64,000 nucleotides of DNA from Paraburkholderia bannensis NBRC 103871 (GTDB lineage: Bacteria > Pseudomonadota > Gammaproteobacteria > Burkholderiales > Burkholderiaceae), in NCBI RefSeq assembly GCF_000685015.1, contig NZ_BAYA01000005.1:62001-126000 (forward strand), in the 5' to 3' direction. Shown piece after piece: positions 25,984 through 33,778 of the stretch; the stretch's first letter is position 1, and every line of letters starts with the position of its first letter. Position numbers and translations under genes: made by a program. The notes beneath the pieces were generated by a model, which made no database searches, was not told the DNA's origin, and saw only the letters and a list, made by a program, of their open reading frames with translations.

Positions 25984-26406
25984 ATGAGCAACGCTGAAAA
26001 AGTCCTGTACACCGGCAAGACCCACACCACCGGCGGCCGTGACGGCGCCACGCGCAGCAACGATGGGCGTCTAGAAGTCAAGCTCGCGCCGCCGGGATCG
26101 AGCGCGCCGGGCACCAACCCCGAGCAGATGTTCGGTGCGGGCTGGTCGGCATGTTTCATCGGTGCGATGGGACTGGCGGCGGGTCGCCTGAAGGTGGCGC
26201 TGCCGCGCGATACGGCAGTCGATGCGGAAATCGACCTGGTGATGCGCGACGAAGCCTACTCGCTGCGCGCGCGCCTGAACGTGTCGCTGCCGGGCGTCGA
26301 GCGCGACGTGGCGCATCAGCTGATCGAACTCGCGCATCAAACCTGCCCGTATTCGAAGGCGACGCGCGGCAATATCGATGTGGAGATTACGCTGGCTGAG
26401 GTTTAA
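25984..26406 (+). CDS. ohr: Organic hydroperoxide resistance protein Ohr
   Basis: This 140-residue OsmC/Ohr protein has both catalytic cysteines: Cys57 in AAGWSACFIGAM-type context (GAGWSACFIGAM) and Cys121 in HQTCPYSKATRGNIDV. The conserved Arg19 in TGGRDG and Glu47 complete the active site. Ohr reduces organic hydroperoxides, using lipoylated proteins as the electron source in the cytosol. An AAGGAAATCACC stretch gives the ribosome site. No MarR-type ohrR gene is adjacent, so control may be remote. A long perfect palindrome follows the gene. Confidence 0.93.
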   Translation: MSNAEKVLYTGKTHTTGGRDGATRSNDGRLEVKLAPPGSSAPGTNPEQMFGAGWSACFIGAMGLAAGRLKVALPRDTAVDAEIDLVMRDEAYSLRARLNVSLPGVERDVAHQLIELAHQTCPYSKATRGNIDVEITLAEV

Positions 26407-26423
26407 GCGTAGAGGAATGAAGA

Positions 26424-26473
26424 AGGGCGCGGGGTATATCGTACGGAATCCATATCGATATACCCCGCGCCCT
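26424..26473. terminator. 18-bp perfect inverted repeat between ohr and peptidase genes
   Basis: AGGGCGCGGGGTATATCG (26424-26441) and its exact reverse complement (26456-26473) flank a 14-base loop between two convergent genes. The stem is very stable, but no T-run follows on either strand. It may act as a bidirectional transcription barrier or 3'-end stabiliser. Confidence 0.6.
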
Positions 26474-26506
26474 CGCGTGTTGCGTCGAAGATTTATTGTC
26501 GACCGA

Positions 26507-27643
26507 TCAGATAGTGCGTCCCGGCCGCCACCCCACTTCGCGCAACGCATCGACCAGCCGCGCTGCGCCCAGCCCTTCCACCTTCGCGCCGCGCGACGCC
26601 ACATCGCGGCCCGCTACCAGCGCGTTGATGATCGCCTCCTCCACAGCCTCCGCCGCCGCGACGAACAGCGCCGAAATATGGTCGTTGTTGACCATCTTCA
26701 CGTCGCTCGTGGGCGCGCCCTTGCGGCCATAGTTCGCCGCAGGCAAGCCGCGATTGCCCGTCGCAAACGCCATAAAGATATCGCCGCTCGAATCCTCGGT
26801 GCCGCCGCCCACGCGCGCAAGGCCCACGCTCGCACGTTGCGCGAGCCGCGTGCATTGATGCGGCAACAAGGGCGCATCGGTCGCCAGCGTAACGACGATC
26901 GAACCCATGCCCGGCTCCCCCTTCGCGTGCGGCTCGCGAAACGGCGAGTGAACATGGCGCAGCACCTCGCCCACCGGATAGCCGCCGACACGCAACATCT
27001 CGCGCACGCCGTAATTCGACTGCACGAGCGCACCCACTGTCCAGCCGCCCGCTTCGGCGTCCAGCACGCGCGACGCCGTGCCAATGCCGCCTTTGAACTC
27101 GTGGCAGATCATGCCCGTGCCGCCGCCCACGCTGCCTTCCTCGACCGGCCCGCTGCGCGCCGCCGCAAGCGCATCGCGCACATGCGCAGCCGTGACGTGC
27201 TGCCCCCAGATATCATTCAGCAGTCCGTCATAGGTTTCCATCACGACCGGCATGCACCAGTAAACGCGCTCGCGGGCGCTGTCCCGCTCGGCGGCAATCA
27301 ACGCATCGCGCACCGTGCCCACGCTATGCGTGTTCGTATAGGCGATGGGCGTGGTCAGCAAACCGGCCTCGCGGATCCATTCAAGTCCGGTCGCGTCGCC
27401 GTTTCCGTTGAGCACGTGCACGCCCGCAAAGCAAGGATCGTCGTGCGCCGCGCCCGCGCGCGGTTCGATGATCGTCACGCCGGTGCGCACCGACGCATCA
27501 CCGTCGTCGCGCTCGTCGCGCTCGTCGCGCTCGTCGGCTTGCAGCGTGCAATGCCCGACACGCACACCCGCGACGTCCGTGATCGCGTTGAAGCGCCCCG
27601 GCTTGCCAAGTCCGATCCGAATGCCGAGTTCCCTCGTACGCAT
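26507..27643 (-). CDS. P1-family (DmpA-like) N-terminal nucleophile aminopeptidase
   Basis: The 378-residue product has GGAGG 8 bases before the ATG. It is a peptidase family S58/P1 member: GKPGRFNAITDVAGVRVGHCTL at the start, GGVT-type strands, then GSVGGGTGMICHEFKGGIGTASRV and GSIVVTLATDAPLLPHQ, where the self-cleavage before a Ser/Thr nucleophile occurs in DmpA, and SSGDIFMAFATGN near the end. The family releases N-terminal D-, L- or beta-amino acids from peptides and amides. A 9-bp repeat codes a DER triplet repeat at about residues 38-48. The gene lies 54 bases after the APC permease on the same strand, so peptide uptake and cleavage are probably coupled. Confidence 0.87.
   Translation of the reverse strand: MRTRELGIRIGLGKPGRFNAITDVAGVRVGHCTLQADERDERDERDDGDASVRTGVTIIEPRAGAAHDDPCFAGVHVLNGNGDATGLEWIREAGLLTTPIAYTNTHSVGTVRDALIAAERDSARERVYWCMPVVMETYDGLLNDIWGQHVTAAHVRDALAAARSGPVEEGSVGGGTGMICHEFKGGIGTASRVLDAEAGGWTVGALVQSNYGVREMLRVGGYPVGEVLRHVHSPFREPHAKGEPGMGSIVVTLATDAPLLPHQCTRLAQRASVGLARVGGGTEDSSGDIFMAFATGNRGLPAANYGRKGAPTSDVKMVNNDHISALFVAAAEAVEEAIINALVAGRDVASRGAKVEGLGAARLVDALREVGWRPGRTI
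27503..27539. repeat. 9-bp tandem repeat inside the P1 peptidase gene
   Basis: The unit GCTCGTCGC and near copies run about four times in phase with the reading frame, coding Asp-Glu-Arg repeats on the minus strand. Copy number may vary between strains without a frameshift. Confidence 0.7.
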
Positions 27644-27697
27644 GATGCCTGTCCTCCGTTATTGCAATGTCTATTTGAGTGTTATTCGAAATGCGTT

Positions 27698-29113
27698 TCA
27701 AAGCGCGCGGAACGTCTCGCTGCGCCGCGCGCAAGCCACATACATCGCCAGCGCGACAACCAGCAGAGCGCCGATGATGTAGAGATCGGCCGCCTTCGTC
27801 GCCGTCGCGAGCGTCGTATAGAGCGTGTATCCCGCGCCCGCAATCGCGACGATAGGCGTAACGGGCCATAGCGGCATGCGGTAGTGATGCTCGACGTCGC
27901 GACGCACGAGACGGCTCGCCAGCGCCGCCAGTCCGACGACCAGGTACACGAGCAATAGCAAGTCCACGGTAAAGGCCGTCAATTCGTCGAGGCTCGACAC
28001 GAACACCAGTCCCGCCGAAGGCACCGCGAGCGCAAGCGTCGCGAGCCACGGCGAATCGAAGCGTGGGTGGATCGTCGAAAACGCGCGATTGCAGCCACGC
28101 GGCCACAGCGCGTGACGTCCGCTGCTATACAGCAGGCGCCCCATCGTAATGACGATAGCGATGATCGCGTTGAATACCGAAAGGAAAATGCCGCCGCTCA
28201 CCACGCGCGAAAGCGCCGGATTGCCGAGTTCGCGCACGACGTAGCCGATCGGGTCGGCGCTCTTCGACAGTTCGCTGAGCGAAGGCGCGCCCAGCACAAT
28301 CGCGATCAGCGGCACGAGTTCGACCACCAGGATCACGAGCAGCGAATAGATCACGGCGCGCGCCACGTTGCGATTTCCGCCACGCAGGTCTTCCGCAAGA
28401 AACACCGCGGAGCCAAAGCCGTTGTAGCAAAAGATCGCCGTGCCGATGGCGGGCACGATGGCCGCCGCCGTGGCTGGAATCAGCGCGCCGCCGCTCGCCA
28501 CCAGTGGGTGCATCAACGCGCCCGCGCCGCGATGCGGGGCGCTGAAGCCCAGCGCCGCAATCAGCATCAGCACGCCCACCTCGACCACCAGAAATGCCCC
28601 GGTGATCCACGCATTGGTCTTGATGTTGAGCATGCCCAGCACGTAACTGAGCAGCACGATGGTGAGCGCAACGGACTGATTGCCGAAGTGCGTGCCGAGC
28701 GCGTTGTTGAGGTAAGGCGCCGCGCCGCTGGCCAGCACCGCGGGAATAAACACGCTGACCGCCAGCACCGTGATGAAGGTCAGGTAGCCAGGCAGCGTGC
28801 CGAACACGCGTTTGGCCATGACGTATTCCCCGCCCGCGCTGCGGTGCGCGGCGCTTAGCTCCGCATAGCAAAGCGCGAAGGCGAACGCGAGCACGCCGCC
28901 CAGCAGGAACGACATCACCGCGCCGCTGCCCGCCTGCTGGATCGCGAACGGCGCGATCACGAAGATCGAACTGGCGGGCGTGACGCCCGAGACCGTGATC
29001 ATCACGGCGTCGCGCACGCTCAGCGTTTGCGTGAGCGTGCGGCGCGTTTCACCGGCGTCACCTGGTGCGGACGACGATTGCATCGTGCCCGTGGATTCCG
29101 ACATCATCTCCAT
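27698..29113 (-). CDS. APC-family amino acid permease
   Basis: The product has 471 residues, AGGAG before the ATG and about twelve hydrophobic segments. The first helix region VSGVTPASSIFVIAPFAIQQAGSGAVMSFLLGG matches the substrate-binding helix 1 of the APC superfamily, and YAELSAAHRSAGGEYVMAKRVFG is the classic loop of this family. It imports amino acids or amines through the inner membrane. It is the promoter-proximal gene of a two-gene operon with the P1 peptidase and diverges from a LuxR-type regulator. Substrate unknown; an amino acid released or presented as a peptide or amide is a reasonable guess. Confidence 0.88.
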   Translation of the reverse strand: MEMMSESTGTMQSSSAPGDAGETRRTLTQTLSVRDAVMITVSGVTPASSIFVIAPFAIQQAGSGAVMSFLLGGVLAFAFALCYAELSAAHRSAGGEYVMAKRVFGTLPGYLTFITVLAVSVFIPAVLASGAAPYLNNALGTHFGNQSVALTIVLLSYVLGMLNIKTNAWITGAFLVVEVGVLMLIAALGFSAPHRGAGALMHPLVASGGALIPATAAAIVPAIGTAIFCYNGFGSAVFLAEDLRGGNRNVARAVIYSLLVILVVELVPLIAIVLGAPSLSELSKSADPIGYVVRELGNPALSRVVSGGIFLSVFNAIIAIVITMGRLLYSSGRHALWPRGCNRAFSTIHPRFDSPWLATLALAVPSAGLVFVSSLDELTAFTVDLLLLVYLVVGLAALASRLVRRDVEHHYRMPLWPVTPIVAIAGAGYTLYTTLATATKAADLYIIGALLVVALAMYVACARRSETFRAL

Positions 29114-29245
29114 CCTGCTCTCCTATGCTGCGCTTTTTTGAACGCCCATACTCGGGGCCACAGATTGCGTTGCAGTCTAGGAAGCCATTTTTTTGGCCGC
29201 TATTCCCATTTTGGGTTACGCCCTGTGGTACCGGACAAACAGGAC

Positions 29246-30049
29246 ATGGATCGACTCTTTACGGAAATCGCGATGCATCAGGCGCTCGGGCGCGTGCTCG
29301 ACCATCTGGGTCAGCCGCGTTTCTGGCGCTTTCTGGTGCTGCTGCTCAACGAGATGGTGCCGTTCGACAACGCGCTAGCGACGGCCATAGGCAGCGACGG
29401 CGTGCCCATTGTGCTCGATGAATACGATGCAGGCGGCAGCGACACGCCCTCGCCGGTGCCGCTCTATCTCAACGGCCTCTACCTGCTCGATCCGTTTTTG
29501 CAGGCGGCGCACGACGGCCTCGCAGACGGCTGCTACCGGCTGGAAGAAGTCGCGCCCGACCTGTTCCGGCAGAGCGAGTATTTTCTGAGCTATTTCCGCG
29601 ATGCGGTTGGCGAGGACGAGATCCAGGTGCTGCTGCGCCCGCAGCCTGACGTGCTGCTCTCGCTGTCGATGGGGGCGGCCATGCGTTTCGATGCCGAGCC
29701 GCTCGGCAAGCTCACGGCCGCGCTGCCGTGGGTGCTCGCCGCGATCCGCCAGCACTGGCGGCTGGCCGGCGACACGGCGCCCATCGTGCCGAGCGCCGCC
29801 GGTCTGGGCGCGCGCGTGGAGGCGGCGCTCGCGCGCTTTGGCGCGGGGCTGTTGACCGAACGCGAAATGGCGATCGCACGGATGGTGCTGCGCGGCAATT
29901 CCTCGAAGGCGATTGCCGAGCGGCTCGCCATTTCGCCGGAAACGGTGAAGGTGCACCGCCGCCATCTCTACACCAAGCTAGGGGTTTCCACGCAGCCGGA
30001 GTTGTTCTCGCGCTTCATCGAAGCACTGGGCAACGATGAAGCGCTTTAG
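29246..30049 (+). CDS. LuxR-type helix-turn-helix transcriptional regulator
   Basis: From ATG 29246 (AGGA close upstream) the product has 267 residues. The C-terminal HTH is clear: LTEREMAIARMVLRGNSSKAIAERLAISPETVKVHRRHLYTKLGVS (about 198-243). The first 190 residues form an undefined sensor fold and lack the phospho-acceptor pattern of response regulators. It diverges from the APC permease-P1 peptidase operon and is the natural candidate to control it. Its layout matches the regulator at 8.2 kb, which also faces a hydrolase-transporter pair. Confidence 0.84.
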   Translation: MDRLFTEIAMHQALGRVLDHLGQPRFWRFLVLLLNEMVPFDNALATAIGSDGVPIVLDEYDAGGSDTPSPVPLYLNGLYLLDPFLQAAHDGLADGCYRLEEVAPDLFRQSEYFLSYFRDAVGEDEIQVLLRPQPDVLLSLSMGAAMRFDAEPLGKLTAALPWVLAAIRQHWRLAGDTAPIVPSAAGLGARVEAALARFGAGLLTEREMAIARMVLRGNSSKAIAERLAISPETVKVHRRHLYTKLGVSTQPELFSRFIEALGNDEAL

Positions 30050-30082
30050 CGGCTGTTGCGACTATTGCGGCTAGAGCCGTTA

Positions 30083-30673
30083 TTACGGCTGTTGCGGCGG
30101 TTGCGCCGCGTCCAGCAGATAGGCGTCGTAGACCACCGCGTTGCCCAGGCGCATCGCATAGCCCACCGCCATCGCGCGATTAAGCCATGCGTACTTCTTC
30201 GACGAGGTCTCGAAGTTCATATACAGCCGGAAGTAGTACTTCGAAGGATCGACCGGCTTGCCTTGCGCAACCTCGGCCATCACGCCCGCGGGGCCATAGC
30301 GCATGCCGCGAGTCTGCAGATAGACGTATTCGCCGTCGTCCATCTTCAGCAGGTAGCGCGTGTCGATCACGGCCACGCCGTCCTTCGTCACGACCTGCCA
30401 GTCGGCGCCGTTATTCAGGATCTCGCCCTTCACGAGCGGGCCGTCGACGCGCCCGCCCGTAATCGGGATGATGCGGCGCTTGCCCGCGTCGTTGCTCGCG
30501 CCCAGTTCCCAGATGGGCGCCGTGAGATCGACGCTGAAGCGGCCCATATAGGTGAGCTGCGGCTTCGGCGGGTCGAAGGCTGCGGGCGCAACGTCCGCTT
30601 CGGCGGCCATCGACTGCCCGACGCAAAACGTCATGAATGCCGAGGCAAATAGCCGCCTGAATGTCTTTGTCAT
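30083..30673 (-). CDS. DUF3237 exported protein of the ferulate operon
   Basis: This 196-residue protein has a signal peptide of about 23 residues (MTFCVGQSMAA). A DUF3237 beta-barrel domain fills the rest: YMGRFSVDLTAPIWELG, GGRVDGPLVKGEILNNGADWQ, DTRYLLKMDDGEYVYLQTRGMRYGP and YFRLYMNFETSSKKYAWLN. The fold resembles small-ligand barrels, and no activity is established. It begins 12 bases after the feruloyl-CoA synthase gene, so it is probably co-transcribed with ech-fcs and may bind an aromatic ligand in the periplasm. That role is inference. Confidence 0.83.
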   Translation of the reverse strand: MTKTFRRLFASAFMTFCVGQSMAAEADVAPAAFDPPKPQLTYMGRFSVDLTAPIWELGASNDAGKRRIIPITGGRVDGPLVKGEILNNGADWQVVTKDGVAVIDTRYLLKMDDGEYVYLQTRGMRYGPAGVMAEVAQGKPVDPSKYYFRLYMNFETSSKKYAWLNRAMAVGYAMRLGNAVVYDAYLLDAAQPPQQP

Positions 30674-30685
30674 TCGGTATCCTCT

Positions 30686-32605
30686 TTAATTTCTTGCGGC
30701 GACGCTGCGCGCGCGAGAGAGCAGCACATCGGGATCGTCGGCGTCGGGCGCGTGCATCGCTTCGACCAGCGCCTCGCGATGCTGGAGCACCGCACGCTGG
30801 TTGATCGAGCCTTTGTCGGTGATCTCGCCCAGGTCGAGCGAAGGCGGCACAGCCAGCAGGCGCAGACGCGCGATATAGGTTGCGCTACCTGTGGCGCTCG
30901 CGTTAAGGCGCGCCGCCAGATCCGCGAAAAATCCGCGCACCGACGCTGTGGCCAGCACATCGGCTGCACTCGCATGGCTGGCGAGTTTTGCCAGCGCACG
31001 GCATGCGTCCAGGCGCGGGAAGATCATCACGCCCACATCGTCGCGATTCATGCCCGTCACGACGGCGTCCTGCACGTAGGGTGCGCCCTCGCTGATGATG
31101 CGCGCACGCATCGGCCCCACGCTCACGAACGTCCCCGACGCGAGCTTGAAGTCCTCTGCAATGCGCCCGTCGAAGGCCAGGCCCAGTTCAGGCCGTTCGG
31201 GGTCGACAAAACGCACTGCGTCACCGCTTCGGTAATAGCCTTCGTCGTCGAACACGTCCTGCCGGTGCTCCGTCGACGCCCGCCAGTATCCGCCCATGAC
31301 GTTCGGGCCGCGAAAGCGCACTTCCAGCTTGCCGTCCACCGGCGCGACCTTCACGAGGCAGCCCGGCGCAGGCAGGCCGATATAACCGGCGCGCGCCACC
31401 GGCCCGGTCGTGAACAGGCACGACGGCGCGGTCTCGGTCATGCCCAGCCCCGCCATGATGCGAATACGCTCGCCGCAATGCTTGAGCGTCACACGTCCGA
31501 GTCGCTCCCACGCTGCCTGCGAAAGCCCCGCGCCTGCGAAAAAATACATCTTCACGCGCGAGAAAAAGCGCTCGCGCAGCGCGGCATCGGTTTCGAGCGC
31601 GGCGGTCAGTTCCTCCCAACCCTTGGGCACGTTGAAATAGATCGTCGGCGCAATGTCGCGCAGGTTGCGCAGCGTTTCCTCGAACTTGCCCGCGACGGGC
31701 TTGCCGTCGTCGATATACAGCGTGCCGCCGTTATAAAGCGCGATCCCCACGTTATGACTGCCGCCGAAGGTGTGGTTCCACGGCAGCCAGTCCACCAGCA
31801 CGGGCGGCTCGATACCGAATTGCGGAAACGTCTCCAGCAGCATCTGCTGATTGGCGCAGAGCATGCGGTGCGTGGTGGGCACGGCCTTGGGCAGGCGCGT
31901 CGATCCCGAGGTGAAAAGAAACTTGGCGATGGTGTCGCCGTTGACGCCTGCGTGGGCGGCATCGGCTTGATCGGGCGGCGTATCGAGCAGCGCCGCAAAA
32001 CGCGTCACGTTGCCGTTGCCGTTGCTATTTCTATTGCTATCGCTGGCTTCGGCGGGCGCGGCGCTCACGCGCTCGACATCGGCCGGGAGCACGGCGTCGA
32101 GCGCCTTCGCATAGGCATCGATATCGTCGGCGAAAACGAGGCCCGGCGTGAGCACGTCCAGCACGTGGCGCAGTTTGCTGTAGTCGCCCGAAATCAGCGA
32201 ATACGCCGGCGAAATGGGTGCATAAGGAATGCCCGCCCACATCGCACCGAGCGCCATCTGCATGTGCTCGATGCTGTTGCCCGAAAGAATCGCGACGGGC
32301 CGCTGCGCGTTCAAGCCGCGCTGCAACAGCGCCGAGCCGATGGCGCGTGCATTCTCCAGCATCTGCGCGTAGGTCACGCCGCGCCAGGCGCCGTGCGCAT
32401 CGCGCCGCGCGACGAGCAGGCGCTCCGGGTATTCGCGCGCACCGCGTTCGAGGCATTCGGTGAAGCGCTCGGGATAGGCGCCCAACGGCTCGCCTGCCTC
32501 CAGATACCAGCACTCGCCGCGCCGCTCGATGCGCGGCGAGACGGAACCGATGGCGACGCCCCGGTATCCGGGTGCGCCGCCTGCGTGGCTTTGGTGCGAT
32601 TCCAA
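30686..32605 (-). CDS. fcs: Feruloyl-CoA synthase
   Basis: The product has 639 residues from TTG 32605, chosen because GGAGA lies 6 bases upstream and no ATG fits. It is an ANL-superfamily AMP-forming ligase: LFTSGSTRLPKAVPTTHRML (phosphate-binding loop, about 222-241), NVPKGWEEL, MAGLGMTETAPSCLFT (ATP-binding) and YYRSGDAVRF with the Asp that contacts ribose. The family signature of feruloyl-CoA synthases, YPERFTECLERGAREYPERLLVARR, is present near the start. It activates ferulate, coumarate or caffeate to CoA thioesters for the adjacent hydratase/lyase. The linker SNRNSNGNGN, from a 6-bp repeat, is an oddity near residue 200. Confidence 0.9.
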   Translation of the reverse strand: MESHQSHAGGAPGYRGVAIGSVSPRIERRGECWYLEAGEPLGAYPERFTECLERGAREYPERLLVARRDAHGAWRGVTYAQMLENARAIGSALLQRGLNAQRPVAILSGNSIEHMQMALGAMWAGIPYAPISPAYSLISGDYSKLRHVLDVLTPGLVFADDIDAYAKALDAVLPADVERVSAAPAEASDSNRNSNGNGNVTRFAALLDTPPDQADAAHAGVNGDTIAKFLFTSGSTRLPKAVPTTHRMLCANQQMLLETFPQFGIEPPVLVDWLPWNHTFGGSHNVGIALYNGGTLYIDDGKPVAGKFEETLRNLRDIAPTIYFNVPKGWEELTAALETDAALRERFFSRVKMYFFAGAGLSQAAWERLGRVTLKHCGERIRIMAGLGMTETAPSCLFTTGPVARAGYIGLPAPGCLVKVAPVDGKLEVRFRGPNVMGGYWRASTEHRQDVFDDEGYYRSGDAVRFVDPERPELGLAFDGRIAEDFKLASGTFVSVGPMRARIISEGAPYVQDAVVTGMNRDDVGVMIFPRLDACRALAKLASHASAADVLATASVRGFFADLAARLNASATGSATYIARLRLLAVPPSLDLGEITDKGSINQRAVLQHREALVEAMHAPDADDPDVLLSRARSVAARN

Positions 32606-32744
32606 AACCTGTCTCCTGGTTGTGCCGCCCCTGGTGCGCTCTCTGGCAGGCACCTTGCAGCCGGGGCGGCGTGGCTTCCTTATCGCGGCGCACACCTCGC
32701 GCGCGCCGCGTCGACCGGACAGCTTGACTGCACTGCTGGCGCGT

Positions 32745-33572
32745 TTAGCGCTTGTAAGCCTGCAGACCCGGCTTGATGCTCTTGTCGTCGAGGAACTGCT
32801 TGAGACCCTTCGCGCGGCCGCCTTCCGGATCGCGATAGTTGGCCTGGTCGAGCTTGGCGTAGAGATAGTCCTCGTTCTGCTCCCACGTCAGCTCACGGCT
32901 GCGCTTGAAGCCATGCTTCGCATTCCGAAGCACAACCGGGTTCTTGTCGAGCAGCTTCGCGGCCAAAGCCAGCGTTTCCTCGCGCAATTGCGCCCGCGGC
33001 ACGCTCTTGTTCACGAGCCCCATCTGCGCGGCCTGCGGCCCCGTGAAGGTCTCGCCGGTCATGATGTAGTACAGCGCCTGGCGGTGGCCCACCGTATCGG
33101 CCATCGCCTTGCTGACGAGGTTGCCCGGCGGGATGCCCCAGTTGATTTCCGACAGGCCGAACACGGCTTCGTCGGCGGCGATGGCCAGGTCGCAGGCCAC
33201 CAGCGGCGAGAACCCGCCACCGAAGCACCAGCCGTTGACCATCGCAATCGTCGGCTTCGAATACATGCGCAGGAGCTGCCATTGCCAGCGGCTTGCGTCG
33301 CGCCGGATGCGTTCCTGCAACACGTCCGGGCCGGTGTCGACCTCGCGGAAATACTCCTTGAGATCCATGCCCGCAGTCCAGGCATCGCCCTCGCCGGTCA
33401 GCACGAGCACCTGCGCTTCGGGGTCGAGCTCGACGGCTTCCAGCACGTCGATCATCTCCTTGTTGAGCGTCGGGCTCATGGCATTGCGCTTGTCGGGGCG
33501 ATTGAACGCCACCCACGCAATCCCGCCCTGCACCGTGACATTGACCGTTTTCCAGCGACCTTCGTAGCTCAT
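32745..33572 (-). CDS. ech: Hydroxycinnamoyl-CoA hydratase/lyase
   Basis: The product has 275 residues from ATG 33572 (GGAGAGAG upstream), against about 276 in known feruloyl-CoA hydratase/lyases. The crotonase motifs are WVAFNRPDKRNAMSPTLN, the oxyanion GEGDAWTAGMDLKEYF (about 61-76) and VNGWCFGGGFSPLVACDLAIAA. The downstream catalytic Glu is in FGLSEINWGIPPGN (about 143). MDLKEYFRE and the Tyr-rich C-terminus separate this family from enoyl-CoA hydratases. It cleaves feruloyl-CoA to vanillin and acetyl-CoA. No vanillin dehydrogenase gene follows. An operator-like repeat covers its promoter. Confidence 0.94.
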   Translation of the reverse strand: MSYEGRWKTVNVTVQGGIAWVAFNRPDKRNAMSPTLNKEMIDVLEAVELDPEAQVLVLTGEGDAWTAGMDLKEYFREVDTGPDVLQERIRRDASRWQWQLLRMYSKPTIAMVNGWCFGGGFSPLVACDLAIAADEAVFGLSEINWGIPPGNLVSKAMADTVGHRQALYYIMTGETFTGPQAAQMGLVNKSVPRAQLREETLALAAKLLDKNPVVLRNAKHGFKRSRELTWEQNEDYLYAKLDQANYRDPEGGRAKGLKQFLDDKSIKPGLQAYKR

Positions 33573-33614
33573 CGTCTCTCTCCGTGGACAGTGCCGCACT
33601 CGCGGCTTGAAGTC

Positions 33615-33644
33615 AATTTACTATCAGGCTACCTGATATGTAAA
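33615..33644 (-). promoter_or_regulatory. ech promoter with embedded operator-like repeat
   Basis: On the minus strand TTTACA (33644-33639), 18 bases and TAAATT (33620-33615) make a sigma-70-type promoter about 43 bases before the start. The spacer is filled by TATCAGG-CTA-CCTGATA (33622-33638), a perfect 7-bp-arm dyad. A repressor here would exclude RNA polymerase. MarR-type regulators responding to hydroxycinnamoyl-CoA are known for such operons, but no marR gene is in the window. Confidence 0.65.
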
Positions 33645-33725
33645 GCGGAAAATGAGCGTGTCGGTACAAACCCTGAACGAACGGGAAAGCGAGTTTTTGC
33701 GAGGAGATTGCGGGGAGAAATGGAC

Positions 33726-33749
33726 AACGACGCGGCATGCCGCGTCGTT
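33726..33749. terminator. Perfect 24-base palindrome after the peptide-binding protein gene
   Basis: AACGACGCGGCA (33726-33737) is followed at once by its reverse complement (33738-33749). It lies 30 bases beyond the stop of the minus-strand binding-protein gene and before the ech promoter. A modest T-rich tail exists on the minus strand (TTGTCCATTT), so it probably ends that transcript. Confidence 0.6.
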
Positions 33750-33778
33750 CAGGGACAAGCAATGGGACTTGCTGCGGA

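Noticed and set aside
27503..27539. CRISPR-like short repeats
   Set aside because: The units are 9 bases, directly adjacent without spacers, and in frame within the peptidase gene.
30056..30652. 198-codon plus-strand open frame
   Set aside because: It is antisense to the DUF3237 gene, which has a clear signal peptide and family motifs.
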